A stretch of DNA of 64,000 nt from Thermoflavifilum thermophilum (lineage in GTDB: Bacteria > Bacteroidota > Bacteroidia > Chitinophagales > Chitinophagaceae): contig NZ_FPCJ01000001.1 of assembly GCF_900116565.1 (NCBI RefSeq), positions 62,001 to 126,000 on the forward strand, written 5' to 3'. Below, piece by piece: positions 6,472 through 16,021 of the stretch (positions are counted from its first letter, which is position 1; each line of letters starts with the position of its first letter). The notes beneath the pieces were generated by a model. It searched no databases. It was not told where the DNA came from and saw nothing but the letters and a program-made list of their open reading frames with translations. The position numbers and the translations under genes were made by a program.

Positions 6472-8382
6472 ATGAATATGAAAAGGGTTCTCCCCGCCGC
6501 GGCCGGAGCATGGATCATTTGCATGGGCTTGTGTTTACAGGCCTCTGTGCCGGTTCACGCCCAATGCACGGGAAGTCCAATCTTTCAGGAAACCTTTGGA
6601 GGAAATGCAGCCTCGCCCGAAGTGGGCCCACCTCTGCCTTCTTCTGTTACCACCTACCAGTATGTGGAACAGGGAGAGATTCAGGATGGCCAATACAGCA
6701 TCAAGAAAACCACCGGCCCCATGTTCAACTGGTTTGCCAATGGGAAAGACCATACGGGCAATGGCTACATGATGATCGTAAATGCGAGTTATGATCCCGG
6801 CAAATTTTATGAAAAAGAAATTGATGGCCTCTGCCAGGGTAGTCGGTTTTATTTTTCCGCCTGGATTGCCAACTTGCTTCCCAAAAATCAATATTCCCAA
6901 ACGCCTCTTGACCCGGCTGTTCGCTTCCTCATTCGCAGCGCAAAAACCGGCGATACCCTGGCCCAGTATGCCACAGGCACCATTCCCCGGTACGATGTGT
7001 TTACCTGGACTGAATATGGCATGCCTTTTACCCTGCCCGCCGGCGAAAGCAGCCTGATTCTGACTATCTTCAATGATAATCCCGGTGGAAACGGTAATGA
7101 CCTCGCCCTGGATGATATTACCTTCACCCTTTGCGGTCCGGCAATCCATACTCAGGTGTTGGGCACCTATCAAAACAATGGCCAGTATGCCTGCATCCAT
7201 GACCACATCACGCTGAATGCCACAGTAGAAGCGGGTTACTACAGACAGCCCGTTTATCAGTGGCAGTTTAGCCGCGATCAACAAAACTGGAATGATATAG
7301 CAGGCGCAACCGGTCTCACGTTAGATATTCCCGATGCTCAACCAACCGACTCCGGCTGGTATCGCCTCTTAGCCGCCGAGCAGGGAAATATCCAGTCGCC
7401 TAACTGCCGGGTAACTTCCGCGCCCATCCCAATTTTCATTGAGCATCCAGCTCCGCCCGTAATCCAGACCAATGCACCGGTATGCGAACAAGACACGCTT
7501 CGACTGGCCAGCATGTTCACGGGCACCTACCAGTGGCTGCTGCCCGATGGGAGCATCCGTACAGATTCTGCACTGATTTTCCCGAATGCTTCACTATCTG
7601 CATCCGGCAATTATGCACTGCATCTGGTAACCCGCGGTGGCTGTGTGGTAGATGACAACAAGTGGATTCAGGTGCAAGCCAACACGCTCCACGTGGATCT
7701 GGGAAAGGACACCTTGCTTTGCAATGCCGATAGCCTGCTGCTGAATGCTTTTAACCCCGGCGCAACCTATCAATGGAACACCGGCGAACAGACGGCTTCA
7801 ATATGGGTGAAACAGGCCGGCCTGTATGCCGTGCAGGTAAGCCAGGGCGCCTGCCAACAAAGCGACAGCATCCGGATTGATCATTTGAACCAACCTTCTG
7901 TATTTCTCGGCCCCGATACCACGGCCTGCCTGGGCGATACTTTTTCCCTGAACGCCTATTCACCCCTGGCCACTACCTATCGCTGGCAGGATGGAAGCGA
8001 CAGCGTCCGGCGCACCCTTTATCAGAGCGGTGAGTATATCGTCGAGGAAAGTAATGCATGTGGAACGGTGCGCGACACCGTCCAGGTAAATTTTATTTCC
8101 TGTGCACCCGAACTGCTGGTGCCAAATGCCTTCACGCCCAATGGCGACGGCATCAACGACCGCTTCCGGCCCAAGCAGACGTTTGCGCTGCGATCGTTTT
8201 CGATGACCATTTACGATCGCTGGGGCAATGAAATCTTTCATACTTCCGATCCCCAAACCGGCTGGGATGGCACTGCACATGGCCGGCTTTGCGACATGGG
8301 CGCGTATGTGTGGTATATCGTGTATCAAAAACAAAACGGCAAAATCTTCCAGGCAAAAGGCACCGTGTTGCTCATCCGATGA
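6472..8382 (+). CDS. Secreted protein with Ig-like domains and gliding-motility (CHU_C) C-terminal domain
   Basis: A 636-residue exported protein. Residues 1-30 form a signal peptide ending near VHAQ. An N-terminal domain (about 35-220) contains the 'FQETFGG' opening and resembles carbohydrate-binding or jelly-roll domains. Ig/PKD-like repeats follow, with the recurring 'VDLGKDTLLCNADSLLLNA' and 'VFLGPDTTACLGDTFSLNA' units. The last ~85 residues are the gliding-motility-associated C-terminal domain: PNAFTPNGDGINDRF, 'MTIYDRWGNEIFHT', 'GWDGTAHG', ending 'KGTVLLIR'. That domain is a type IX secretion signal, so the protein is probably displayed on the surface as an adhesin or matrix protein. 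A second in-frame ATG at 6478 is an alternative start. Confidence 0.9.
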   Translation: MNMKRVLPAAAGAWIICMGLCLQASVPVHAQCTGSPIFQETFGGNAASPEVGPPLPSSVTTYQYVEQGEIQDGQYSIKKTTGPMFNWFANGKDHTGNGYMMIVNASYDPGKFYEKEIDGLCQGSRFYFSAWIANLLPKNQYSQTPLDPAVRFLIRSAKTGDTLAQYATGTIPRYDVFTWTEYGMPFTLPAGESSLILTIFNDNPGGNGNDLALDDITFTLCGPAIHTQVLGTYQNNGQYACIHDHITLNATVEAGYYRQPVYQWQFSRDQQNWNDIAGATGLTLDIPDAQPTDSGWYRLLAAEQGNIQSPNCRVTSAPIPIFIEHPAPPVIQTNAPVCEQDTLRLASMFTGTYQWLLPDGSIRTDSALIFPNASLSASGNYALHLVTRGGCVVDDNKWIQVQANTLHVDLGKDTLLCNADSLLLNAFNPGATYQWNTGEQTASIWVKQAGLYAVQVSQGACQQSDSIRIDHLNQPSVFLGPDTTACLGDTFSLNAYSPLATTYRWQDGSDSVRRTLYQSGEYIVEESNACGTVRDTVQVNFISCAPELLVPNAFTPNGDGINDRFRPKQTFALRSFSMTIYDRWGNEIFHTSDPQTGWDGTAHGRLCDMGAYVWYIVYQKQNGKIFQAKGTVLLIR

Positions 8383-8399
8383 AACAAGAAAAGACTATA

Positions 8400-9236
8400 T
8401 CATTTTAACCCGGCTACCACCTTGCGGAAATATTTCACACTCTCCTGAATGTCATGTACATTATGCCCCCAGTCATATTCATATTCAGCCGAAATGACGC
8501 CTTTGAAATGCTGGCGATATAATTCATGAATCACGGCTGAAATATCGTTTACACCCTGTCCCCAGGGCACATCGTGTGCATCCGCACTTTTTTCGTTCAG
8601 GTCCTTGAAATGCAGTTCAATGATATGCCCCTGCAGCTTGCGCAAGCAATCCACCGGATTCAGTCCCGACCGGGTCCAGTGGCCAATATCAGCACAGGCA
8701 CCCACCCGAGGACTCAGCCCTTTGATGGCATCCAGCACGATATCCGGGCTCCAGTAAGGAGCCCCGCTCTGCCGGGGATGGTTGTGAATGGCTACTTGGA
8801 TATGATATTCATCACACAGTTTCGATACCAGCGGCAAATCTTCCTTTTTTGGCTCCGAAACAATATTCATCAGCCCCATGGCTTTAGCAAAATCAAACAT
8901 CTGCCGCCATTCCTTTTCTCCCTGTGGCACCACCACCCCGTAGGAAACCAGCGTAACGCCTTTTTCTTTCAGCTTTTGCAAAATCTGCCGACGCGTTTCG
9001 GGCGACATATGATAATCCATAGTGCCTTCTATGCCGCCACCAATGGGCTGATTGGGGAAGGCTTCAATATAATGCAAACCACAGGCTAAAGTACTGTCAA
9101 CCGCCTGAAAAAAACTAAACTGGTGAAACGACCAGGCCTGCGTACCCAGCTTCCATCCTAACTTTTCCGGGGTGAGCTGAGCTTTCACCCATGTGGAGAT
9201 ACATAGCCCGGCCAGGAGAACCAACCATTTTTTCAT
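8400..9236 (-). CDS. Exported sugar phosphate isomerase/epimerase-like TIM-barrel protein
   Basis: A 278-residue protein of the AP endonuclease family 2 / xylose isomerase-like TIM-barrel superfamily. It starts with a signal peptide (MKKWLVLLAGLCISTWVKAQ), which fixes the start at 9236; longer frames upstream are not credible. Typical elements are 'LGTQAWSFHQF', 'VAIHNHPRQSG', 'CADIGHWTRSGLNPVDCL', 'IIELHFKDLNE' and a closing 'GVISAEYEYDW' that supplies metal-ligand acidic residues. In Bacteroidota, exported members of this family often sit with Gfo/Idh/MocA and DUF1080 genes in glycan catabolism, and both occur 8-11 kb downstream here, but the link is only inferred. The true substrate cannot be read from the sequence. 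Confidence 0.85.
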   Translation of the reverse strand: MKKWLVLLAGLCISTWVKAQLTPEKLGWKLGTQAWSFHQFSFFQAVDSTLACGLHYIEAFPNQPIGGGIEGTMDYHMSPETRRQILQKLKEKGVTLVSYGVVVPQGEKEWRQMFDFAKAMGLMNIVSEPKKEDLPLVSKLCDEYHIQVAIHNHPRQSGAPYWSPDIVLDAIKGLSPRVGACADIGHWTRSGLNPVDCLRKLQGHIIELHFKDLNEKSADAHDVPWGQGVNDISAVIHELYRQHFKGVISAEYEYDWGHNVHDIQESVKYFRKVVAGLK

Positions 9237-9421
9237 TGACGTTAATTTTGGGTTAAAATAAAAACATCCTTCCCTGCAAAAACCCGATGGAGGTCTAAAA
9301 CTACAGGCTTTCCCGAAAACATACAAGACATTGTTTTCACGCAAACGTGTGATTTCCCGGTTTTCATGTAACTTAGATATTTATTGAACCATTCAGGGAA
9401 CTGTTTGTAAATTCATCATGT

Positions 9422-10519
9422 ATGCGTCAGATTTGGTTCACGAAATATGATCCGCATGAAAATGAAAAATCGCCTTTTGAACGGCTGAAAGATATTTTCA
9501 TGCAATTGCTCACCTACACCAGCGGCGATGTGGCCGAGGCGCTGAGCTGGCTCACCGAGCTGGATAAGCAATTTGGCCTGACCAATGAGGAATATGGTAT
9601 TGGCGATTTTATCGAAGAGATGAAACAAAAAGGATATCTGGATGATGAGAATCCACAGGGGCGGATTGTGATTACTGCGAAAAGCGAACAGGAAATCAGA
9701 AAAAATGCACTTGAAGAAATCTTCGGCAAGCTGAAGAAATCGGCCATCGGCAACCACGATACGTTTATTTCAGGTATGGGCGATGAAATCAATGCCGATA
9801 CCCGCCCCTATCAATTCGGCGATACCATCGAACAGATTGATTTCACCACTTCCATCCGCAATGCCCAGATCAACCACGGGCTCGAGAGCTTTCGCTTGCA
9901 AACCGATGATCTGGAAGTACGGGAAACGGATTACAAAACCCAAACCTCCACCGTGTTGATGATCGATATTTCCCACTCGATGATCCTGTACGGTGAAGAT
10001 CGTATCACGCCTGCAAAGAAAGTGGCTATGGCGTTGAGTGAGCTCATCATCACCAAATACCCGAAAGATACGCTCGATATCATCGTGTTTGGCAATGATG
10101 CCTGGCGCATTGAAATCAAGGATATTCCCTATCTGCAAGTGGGTCCCTATCATACCAACACGGTGGCAGGCCTGGAACTGGCCATGGAAATTCTTCGCCG
10201 CAGGAAAAATCCAAACAAACAAATCTTTATGCTCACCGATGGAAAACCCACCTGCCTGAAAATCGGAAACCGATATTACAAAAACAGTTTCGGACTGGAT
10301 AAGAAAATTGTGATACGCACATTAAATTTGGCTGCACAATGCCGCAAACTCAAAATTCCCATTACCACCTTTATGCTGGCCAGCGATCCCTGGCTGCAGG
10401 CTTTTGTCAAGGAATTTACCGAAACCAACCAGGGCAAAGCCTTTTTCTCTGGCATTGATAAACTGGGCCAGCTCGTATTTTACGATTATGAACGCAACAA
10501 AAGAAAATATTTTCACTGA
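9422..10519 (+). CDS. VWA domain protein
   Basis: A 365-residue protein whose C-terminal half is a von Willebrand factor A domain. The MIDAS motif DISHS is at residues 182-186, followed by the later elements 'DIIVFGNDAW' and 'IFMLTDGKPTCL', so metal-dependent partner binding is likely. The N-terminal ~110 residues are helical and charged. There is no signal peptide, so it is probably cytoplasmic. It precedes a MoxR-like AAA+ gene by about 100 bases; this VWA plus AAA+ pairing is known from magnesium chelatase-like and MoxR/CoxE systems, in which the AAA+ ring and VWA subunit remodel or load a partner protein. The client here is unknown. Confidence 0.85.
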   Translation: MRQIWFTKYDPHENEKSPFERLKDIFMQLLTYTSGDVAEALSWLTELDKQFGLTNEEYGIGDFIEEMKQKGYLDDENPQGRIVITAKSEQEIRKNALEEIFGKLKKSAIGNHDTFISGMGDEINADTRPYQFGDTIEQIDFTTSIRNAQINHGLESFRLQTDDLEVRETDYKTQTSTVLMIDISHSMILYGEDRITPAKKVAMALSELIITKYPKDTLDIIVFGNDAWRIEIKDIPYLQVGPYHTNTVAGLELAMEILRRRKNPNKQIFMLTDGKPTCLKIGNRYYKNSFGLDKKIVIRTLNLAAQCRKLKIPITTFMLASDPWLQAFVKEFTETNQGKAFFSGIDKLGQLVFYDYERNKRKYFH

Positions 10520-10617
10520 GCCATCCATCATCCGTTTTCATTATCGGAATGTTGCAAAGATGGTGTACGACTGCTCATGGTATGCGGATTATTTCAGAAA
10601 ATCAGAAAACAGAGGAT

Positions 10618-12147
10618 ATGCGCATGGATGCTTTTCCCAAAACCTTAGGTGAACTAAAAGAATCAGGTTATCAATCCAGATCGGTAAAAGATGAAATTCG
10701 AGCCAATCTCATCTGCAAGCTGAAGAAAAAAGAAAATCCATTCCCCGGCATCATTGGATACGAAGATACCGTGATACCGGATACAGAGCGGGCTTTGCTT
10801 TCCCGGCATAACATTTTGTTTCTTGGGTTGCGCGGGCAGGCCAAAACGCGCATGGCCCGGCAAATGGTCGATTTGCTGGATGAATACATGCCCATTGTGG
10901 CCGGCTCCGAAATCAACGACGATCCCTTTCATCCGCTCTCCCATTATGCCCGCACGCTGGTCCAGGAAAAAGGCGACGACACACCCATTGAGTGGGTCCA
11001 TCGCAGCGAACGGTATGGCGAAAAACTGGCTACACCCGATGTATCGGTGGCCGACCTGATTGGCGATATTGACCCCATCAAGGCGGCCAATCTGCGATTG
11101 AGCTTTGCCGATGAGCGAGCTATTCACTTCGGTATCATCCCACGCTCCAACCGCGGCATTTTTGTGATCAATGAATTGCCCGACCTGCAGGCCCGTATTC
11201 AGGTGGCATTGTTCAATATCCTGCAGGAAGGGGATATTCAGATCCGGGGATTCAAGCTGCGCCTACCACTCGATATTTTGTTCGTATTTACCGCCAATCC
11301 GGAAGATTATACCAATCGCGGTAGCATCGTTACGCCATTGAAAGATCGCATCGAAAGCCAGATCATTACCCATTATCCCAGAACCATTGAAGTGGCCATG
11401 CAGATTACTGAACAGGAAGCACAAGTATTGCCCGAACAGGCCACTATGGTAGAAGTACCTGATCTGATCAAACGTCTTATTGAACAGGTGGCTTTTGAAG
11501 CGCGCAGCAGTGAATATGTGGATCAGAAAAGCGGCGTATCGGCCCGGCTAACCATATCGGCTTATGAAAACCTGATCAGCACAGCCGAACGGCGTTGCAT
11601 CCTGAACAACGAAAAAAATACACAGGCACGTGTAACGGATTTGCTGGGTATTATTCCTTCCATTACCGGAAAAATTGAACTGGTGTATGAAGGTGAACAG
11701 GAAGGCCCTGTACAGGTGGCTTATCATCTGTTAGATAAGGCCATCCGCAGTCAGTTCGTGCAATATTTCCCCAATCCGGAAACTTTTAAAAAGAAAAAAC
11801 AACCCAACGAAGAAAACCCCTACAAGATCATCACGCAATGGTTTGATAAAGGCAATCGTGTGCAACTGAATCCGGATGCAACCGACAAGATGTGGGAACA
11901 ACAACTGAACGCAGTGCATGGTCTTCGGGATGTTGCTAAAAAATATTATCCCCGTGCGCAGGGCCGGGAAGTGCTGCTGCTGATGGAATTTCTGCTGTAT
12001 GGACTGGCCGCTTATTCACTGATCAGTAAAAAGCAGGTGGAGACTACCATTCAATTTAGCGACCTGCTGGGAAATATCATGAACTTCAACCTGGACAACG
12101 ATCAGGATGAAGACGAGGAAGAGGAAGATAAGGATGAAGATTATTAA
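10618..12147 (+). CDS. MoxR/magnesium-chelatase ChlI-like AAA+ ATPase
   Basis: An AAA+ ATPase of about 510 residues, partner of the preceding VWA protein. Nucleotide-binding parts include LGLRGQAKTR (P-loop near residues 70-77), 'GIFVINELPDLQ' (Walker B-like, with N-E in place of D-E) and 'FVFTANPEDYTNRGSIVTPL' (sensor 1 and arginine finger region). The P-loop reads G-L-R-G-Q-A-K-T, with Ala where Gly usually precedes the Lys. The C-terminus ends in a long acidic tail rich in Asp/Glu. The frame opens at 10549, but the first 23 residues look non-coding; ATG 10618 or 10624, preceded by AGAGGA, is more likely. The DinB gene follows after nine bases, suggesting co-transcription. Confidence 0.82.
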   Translation: MRMDAFPKTLGELKESGYQSRSVKDEIRANLICKLKKKENPFPGIIGYEDTVIPDTERALLSRHNILFLGLRGQAKTRMARQMVDLLDEYMPIVAGSEINDDPFHPLSHYARTLVQEKGDDTPIEWVHRSERYGEKLATPDVSVADLIGDIDPIKAANLRLSFADERAIHFGIIPRSNRGIFVINELPDLQARIQVALFNILQEGDIQIRGFKLRLPLDILFVFTANPEDYTNRGSIVTPLKDRIESQIITHYPRTIEVAMQITEQEAQVLPEQATMVEVPDLIKRLIEQVAFEARSSEYVDQKSGVSARLTISAYENLISTAERRCILNNEKNTQARVTDLLGIIPSITGKIELVYEGEQEGPVQVAYHLLDKAIRSQFVQYFPNPETFKKKKQPNEENPYKIITQWFDKGNRVQLNPDATDKMWEQQLNAVHGLRDVAKKYYPRAQGREVLLLMEFLLYGLAAYSLISKKQVETTIQFSDLLGNIMNFNLDNDQDEDEEEEDKDEDY

Positions 12148-12156
12148 ACACCATGC

Positions 12157-12603
12157 ATGAAATCATTTCTTCAGGAATTATTCGTTTATACGCATGATTG
12201 CCATCAGCAGTTGATAGGGGCTTTTCATACATACGCAGACCGGGTTTCACCACGCGCTGTGGAAATCTGGAATCATATCCTGAATGCGCATCATGTTTGG
12301 AATCACAGAATCATGGGAGAAAAGCCCATGTTTCAAATCTGGGAACTCCATGATCCGCAAGCATATGCAGCCATTGAGAATGAGAATTTTCAGCTGACCC
12401 TCCAGATCCTCGAAGCGCGCAATTTGCATGAGGTCATTGCTTATCAGACTACAAAAGGAGATGCATTTGAGAATACCGTACAGGATATTTTGTTTCATGT
12501 CATCAATCATGCCACCTATCATCGTGGGCAAATCGCGATGGAATTTAGGAGAAGCGGAATTGAGCCACTGGTGAGCGACTATATTTTGTACAAGCGGAGA
12601 TAA
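12157..12603 (+). CDS. DinB family protein
   Basis: A 148-residue four-helix-bundle protein of the DinB/YfiT family. The metal-binding histidines are visible: 'NAHHVWNHRIMG' in the second helix and 'HVINHATYHRGQIA' in the fourth, the most conserved stretch in the family. The length is normal. Members include thiol-S-transferases (bacillithiol or mycothiol) and damage-inducible proteins; which applies here cannot be said. It starts nine bases after the AAA+ gene and is probably the last gene of that operon. Confidence 0.85.
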   Translation: MKSFLQELFVYTHDCHQQLIGAFHTYADRVSPRAVEIWNHILNAHHVWNHRIMGEKPMFQIWELHDPQAYAAIENENFQLTLQILEARNLHEVIAYQTTKGDAFENTVQDILFHVINHATYHRGQIAMEFRRSGIEPLVSDYILYKRR

Positions 12604-12629
12604 AAATCAGATAGCGAGAATAACCGCAC

Positions 12630-13880
12630 TCAGAAGGCATGATCCGGCTGAAAAGAAATACCACTCCACGCCTTTTTAGCCGTCCAGTCGGCCGCCGGTT
12701 CTGTCCAGAACGGATCATCGGGCGGCAGGCCCAGCGGGAGAAAGCCGTTGGTGCACAGATACAGGCTGCCGGTGGAAATATAGCTGTTGGCTGCCTCCGG
12801 TTGATGACCACAAAAGCCAATCTGCAGCCAGCCCTTAGCATCAAAAGTACCCTGGGCTTCAAACTGGCGTCTCATCACAGCGGTGAGGGCACTGCGCACC
12901 TGAGCAGGCGTAAGGCTTTCAGGCAACAGGTGTTGAAGAGCCGCATCTGCCAGCACCTGAAGGGCACCTATGCGATAGACAATCGATCTTCCAATCGGTG
13001 GATAAGTGCCCTCGGGTGAGATCAGCCGCTCCTGCTCCTCCGCGTAGCGTTGCATGCGTTTTACCACCTGCTGATATTGGCTTTCACTTACCAGGCCAGC
13101 CTGTAACAACACACGATAGATTTGAAACAAAAACGGATGAATCACATAGGCGTTGTAATAATCGAAATGCAGCTGAGGGCCGTCGCCATACCAGCCATCG
13201 CCGAGATACCATTTTTCAAATGCATGCACACCCTCCCACAATCGTTGTTCATCGGGCTTTTCACCGGCCTGCATCAGAAATACTTCGTTCAGGGAAGCAA
13301 ACAAGAGCCAGTTGGATTGCGGCGGACGAATCGCGCGCTGGAAAATCATGGCTTCAATCAATCGTTTTTTGGTAACCCCATCCAGTGGCTCCCAGAGCGC
13401 ATGCCAGGCTCTTAGAAATCCCAGACACAAAAATGCACCATCCACCAGAGGCTGTCCACCCCGATTAAAGTTTAAATAGTCAGGTGAAGCCGGATCGACA
13501 ATGTGGGTGAGACCTTCAAGGGCATAGGCTTTCAGGGTATCGCGCCATTGGGCTTCTTCGCCCCGCAATCCATCCACAGCCAGCCAGGGTGCAATGCCCG
13601 AAAGGGTGCGCCCCACGGCTTCAAGATGTGAATAGCGAGCACGATCCTGCTGATTATGAAAGATAGGATTGACTTCCACCGGCATGGAGGCTTTCAGTTG
13701 ACCTTGACTGAGATGATACAACACCGGATAGGCGATGCGGTACAGCAATTGCGCCCAATACATGCGATCGGCTGAAATGACCTGCCATCCCGCCTGAGAC
13801 GATGGGGGCACCCGAAGATCGGGCCACACAGCCGAAAGCCCGGCAATCGATACCGAATGAAGAAACGAACGCCTGTTCAT
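12630..13880 (-). CDS. DUF2264 domain protein, putative GH154-type glycoside hydrolase
   Basis: A 416-residue protein. A twin-arginine-like N-terminus (MNRRSFLHSVSIAG) suggests Tat export. The body matches DUF2264: 'YSHLEAVGRTLSGIAPWL', 'NFNRGGQPLVDGAFLCLGF', 'QSNWLLFASLNEVFL', 'WYLGDGWYGDGPQLHFDYY' and 'PIGRSIVYR'. DUF2264 proteins include the GH154 family, for which beta-glucuronidase activity has been reported, built on an (alpha/alpha)-barrel. It is the last gene of a minus-strand run and starts five bases after the heparinase-like gene stops. Its partner suggests it trims uronic-acid-containing fragments made by that lyase; the substrate is inferred. Confidence 0.85.
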   Translation of the reverse strand: MNRRSFLHSVSIAGLSAVWPDLRVPPSSQAGWQVISADRMYWAQLLYRIAYPVLYHLSQGQLKASMPVEVNPIFHNQQDRARYSHLEAVGRTLSGIAPWLAVDGLRGEEAQWRDTLKAYALEGLTHIVDPASPDYLNFNRGGQPLVDGAFLCLGFLRAWHALWEPLDGVTKKRLIEAMIFQRAIRPPQSNWLLFASLNEVFLMQAGEKPDEQRLWEGVHAFEKWYLGDGWYGDGPQLHFDYYNAYVIHPFLFQIYRVLLQAGLVSESQYQQVVKRMQRYAEEQERLISPEGTYPPIGRSIVYRIGALQVLADAALQHLLPESLTPAQVRSALTAVMRRQFEAQGTFDAKGWLQIGFCGHQPEAANSYISTGSLYLCTNGFLPLGLPPDDPFWTEPAADWTAKKAWSGISFQPDHAF

Positions 13881-13885
13881 CCTGG

Positions 13886-15919
13886 TTAACGTTTGGATTC
13901 AAGTCTGGTTATCAGAAACACAACTTGTCCTTGCATTTGTTTTCCCTGCTGGATAAAACGAACGCGGTACAGATGGTCGCCCCAGATGTGATACATGCGT
14001 CCATTGCGCGTGATTTTTCCGGAAGGCAATTGCACTGCATCTCCATCCTGAATCCGGATGGTATCCACAACGGGTCGAAACTCACGACTGCTCGTCTCTA
14101 ACACAAAGCTTTGTTTATGCACGGTGTCTTGCAAATATACCCTGCCGTCGGAAGCGACTACAGGCCGAAGGGGCGTAAGAAAATTTTCTATCATGGGTGC
14201 CTTCCAGTACCGCAAGCGGTAAGCATCGGTTAATTTGACGCACTGATTCCGGATCAAGGCAACTGTTCGCCTCCACCGGTCAATTCCCGCCGAATCAGGA
14301 TAAGCATGTGCAATATCCATACTTAAGCGGGCCTGCTGGGCGTCTGCAAAATAATGTACATCGGTTACCCGAAATTGTTTTCCGGCTTGCTGCATTACGC
14401 CATTGATTTCCGGGAGATTGTGATAAGACGATTGATTATTCCAGATTTGATATCGTTGTGAGCTGAAGGTAGCAGCCGTATAGGTTTGCGCGCCGGCATC
14501 CACCAGTACAGGATGTCCATCGACATACACAATAAAATTACCCACGTCATTGTGATTATGGCTTTTACCATTATTGCCGGCCTGTGCTGCCAGATAAAAA
14601 CTATGCACAGATCCTGAATCTGAACGAGCCACCATGATCTGCAAATCAGGAAGCCACACATCCCGGAATAAGGGTTCCCGCGGTGGAATAGAGCTTAACT
14701 CGGGTAAGATGGTCAGGGCGAATAAAGCCCGGTTCAGTACACCAAAACGGTAGGGCAACAACGTTTCTCCAAAATGTTCTTTGCCGGCCAGATAAGCCCC
14801 AAACTGCATCAGCAGGCTGTCGCCCGTATATTTACCAAAGCGATACACCAATGCAGGATCCGGATGATACTTCGCATCGGCATCTCCATAGTTTACGAAA
14901 TAGGGATAAGAGATATACATCTTGCAAATGTATCGGCCCATGTTGTGCAAAAAAGGTTGATGCCATGCATGTAATTTCCCGTTCGACGCACTGCTTAATA
15001 ACTCCAGGTAGTCTAACAATGCCCCTGCTGCCCGATCCCAGTATTCAGGCCCTTCATCGCTTCCCCCATCAGCCGGATAGGGCATTACAAAATTGTCGAT
15101 ACTCTGCATGGTTTTATAAATCACCCGCATCCGCAATGAATCGGGAGCCAGCAAAAGTGCAGCTGCCAGTACGTTGGAGTTGATCCACGGATTCCAGTTG
15201 TTAACCCGTTCGGTTGTTTGCGGATGTGCTCGCCATCGAAAACCTAAATAGCCCCAATCGTCATGTTGCATGTAGGGAATAAAAATCCTGCGTACGGTTT
15301 CATATTGGATGCGTTGGGCAATGAGCGGACTCACCGCATCCAGCTCGGGTTTTAACAGGTAATATGTCCATGCCAATTCCTGAGCGGTTTCCGCGGCAAA
15401 CAAGTCAATCACCGGATGTGCCACGTCAGGCAACTCATGTGGATTACCCTGCAAATACATATGTGCCGGCACTCCCCAGAACGATTCTTCACAAATGGCC
15501 CAGATGCCGTTGACGATATCGTTTATGAAACGCTTCTTTCGTTCGAATAATTCGGCTAATACCAGCGTAGCCAATTGTTCACGACGGTGAAATGATATGG
15601 CTTCATAATGCGAACGATTCCCATTTTCACTGAATTCCAGAAACAACGAAGCGGGCAAAGAATCCCACGATGCAGGTAAGAACTTTTCGGCTGCATGTAT
15701 GTAGGCCTGCCGGATAGCAACCGGAATACGGTACAAGCCTGCAGTATCGGCTACATTGGGATAGGGATGCCAATGAGCTGTTGATTGAATCGCATGTTGT
15801 ACATCTGAAAGGGAATATGATTGCTCAAGTGGCTGCCAGCCGTTTTGGGCTCTTGCACCATTTTGCATGAACAGGCATAATATCCAATAACCCATTAAGA
15901 CTATTCTACCTACTCGCAT
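13886..15919 (-). CDS. Heparinase II/III-like polysaccharide lyase
   Basis: A 677-residue exported protein with a signal peptide ending near GARAQ. The N-terminal half (about 60-400) is an alpha/alpha toroid with the recognisable 'WGVPAHMYLQGN' and 'NWNPWINSNVLAAALLL' segments. The C-terminal half is the heparinase II/III beta-sandwich, with the diagnostic 'GKSHNHNDVGNFIVYVDGHPVLVDAG' region (split here: GKSHNHNDVGN, then FIVYVDG, then LVDAGAQTYTA). Enzymes of this fold cleave uronic-acid glycans by beta-elimination. The polysaccharide cannot be named from sequence. It sits between an oxidoreductase and the DUF2264 gene, in the same direction as the SusCD genes upstream. Confidence 0.87.
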   Translation of the reverse strand: MRVGRIVLMGYWILCLFMQNGARAQNGWQPLEQSYSLSDVQHAIQSTAHWHPYPNVADTAGLYRIPVAIRQAYIHAAEKFLPASWDSLPASLFLEFSENGNRSHYEAISFHRREQLATLVLAELFERKKRFINDIVNGIWAICEESFWGVPAHMYLQGNPHELPDVAHPVIDLFAAETAQELAWTYYLLKPELDAVSPLIAQRIQYETVRRIFIPYMQHDDWGYLGFRWRAHPQTTERVNNWNPWINSNVLAAALLLAPDSLRMRVIYKTMQSIDNFVMPYPADGGSDEGPEYWDRAAGALLDYLELLSSASNGKLHAWHQPFLHNMGRYICKMYISYPYFVNYGDADAKYHPDPALVYRFGKYTGDSLLMQFGAYLAGKEHFGETLLPYRFGVLNRALFALTILPELSSIPPREPLFRDVWLPDLQIMVARSDSGSVHSFYLAAQAGNNGKSHNHNDVGNFIVYVDGHPVLVDAGAQTYTAATFSSQRYQIWNNQSSYHNLPEINGVMQQAGKQFRVTDVHYFADAQQARLSMDIAHAYPDSAGIDRWRRTVALIRNQCVKLTDAYRLRYWKAPMIENFLTPLRPVVASDGRVYLQDTVHKQSFVLETSSREFRPVVDTIRIQDGDAVQLPSGKITRNGRMYHIWGDHLYRVRFIQQGKQMQGQVVFLITRLESKR

Positions 15920-16021
15920 TTAGTTAACACGTGAACATGAAACAAAAAACAGAAAAGTTGTTGTTTGTGCTTGATAAAATCCCGATATCGAGCAATGAAA
16001 ATAGATTTGATCGATCCCCAA

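Noticed and set aside
6535-7284. 249-codon frame antisense to the CHU_C protein gene
   Set aside because: Shadow of the plus-strand gene; no homology features and it begins inside that gene.
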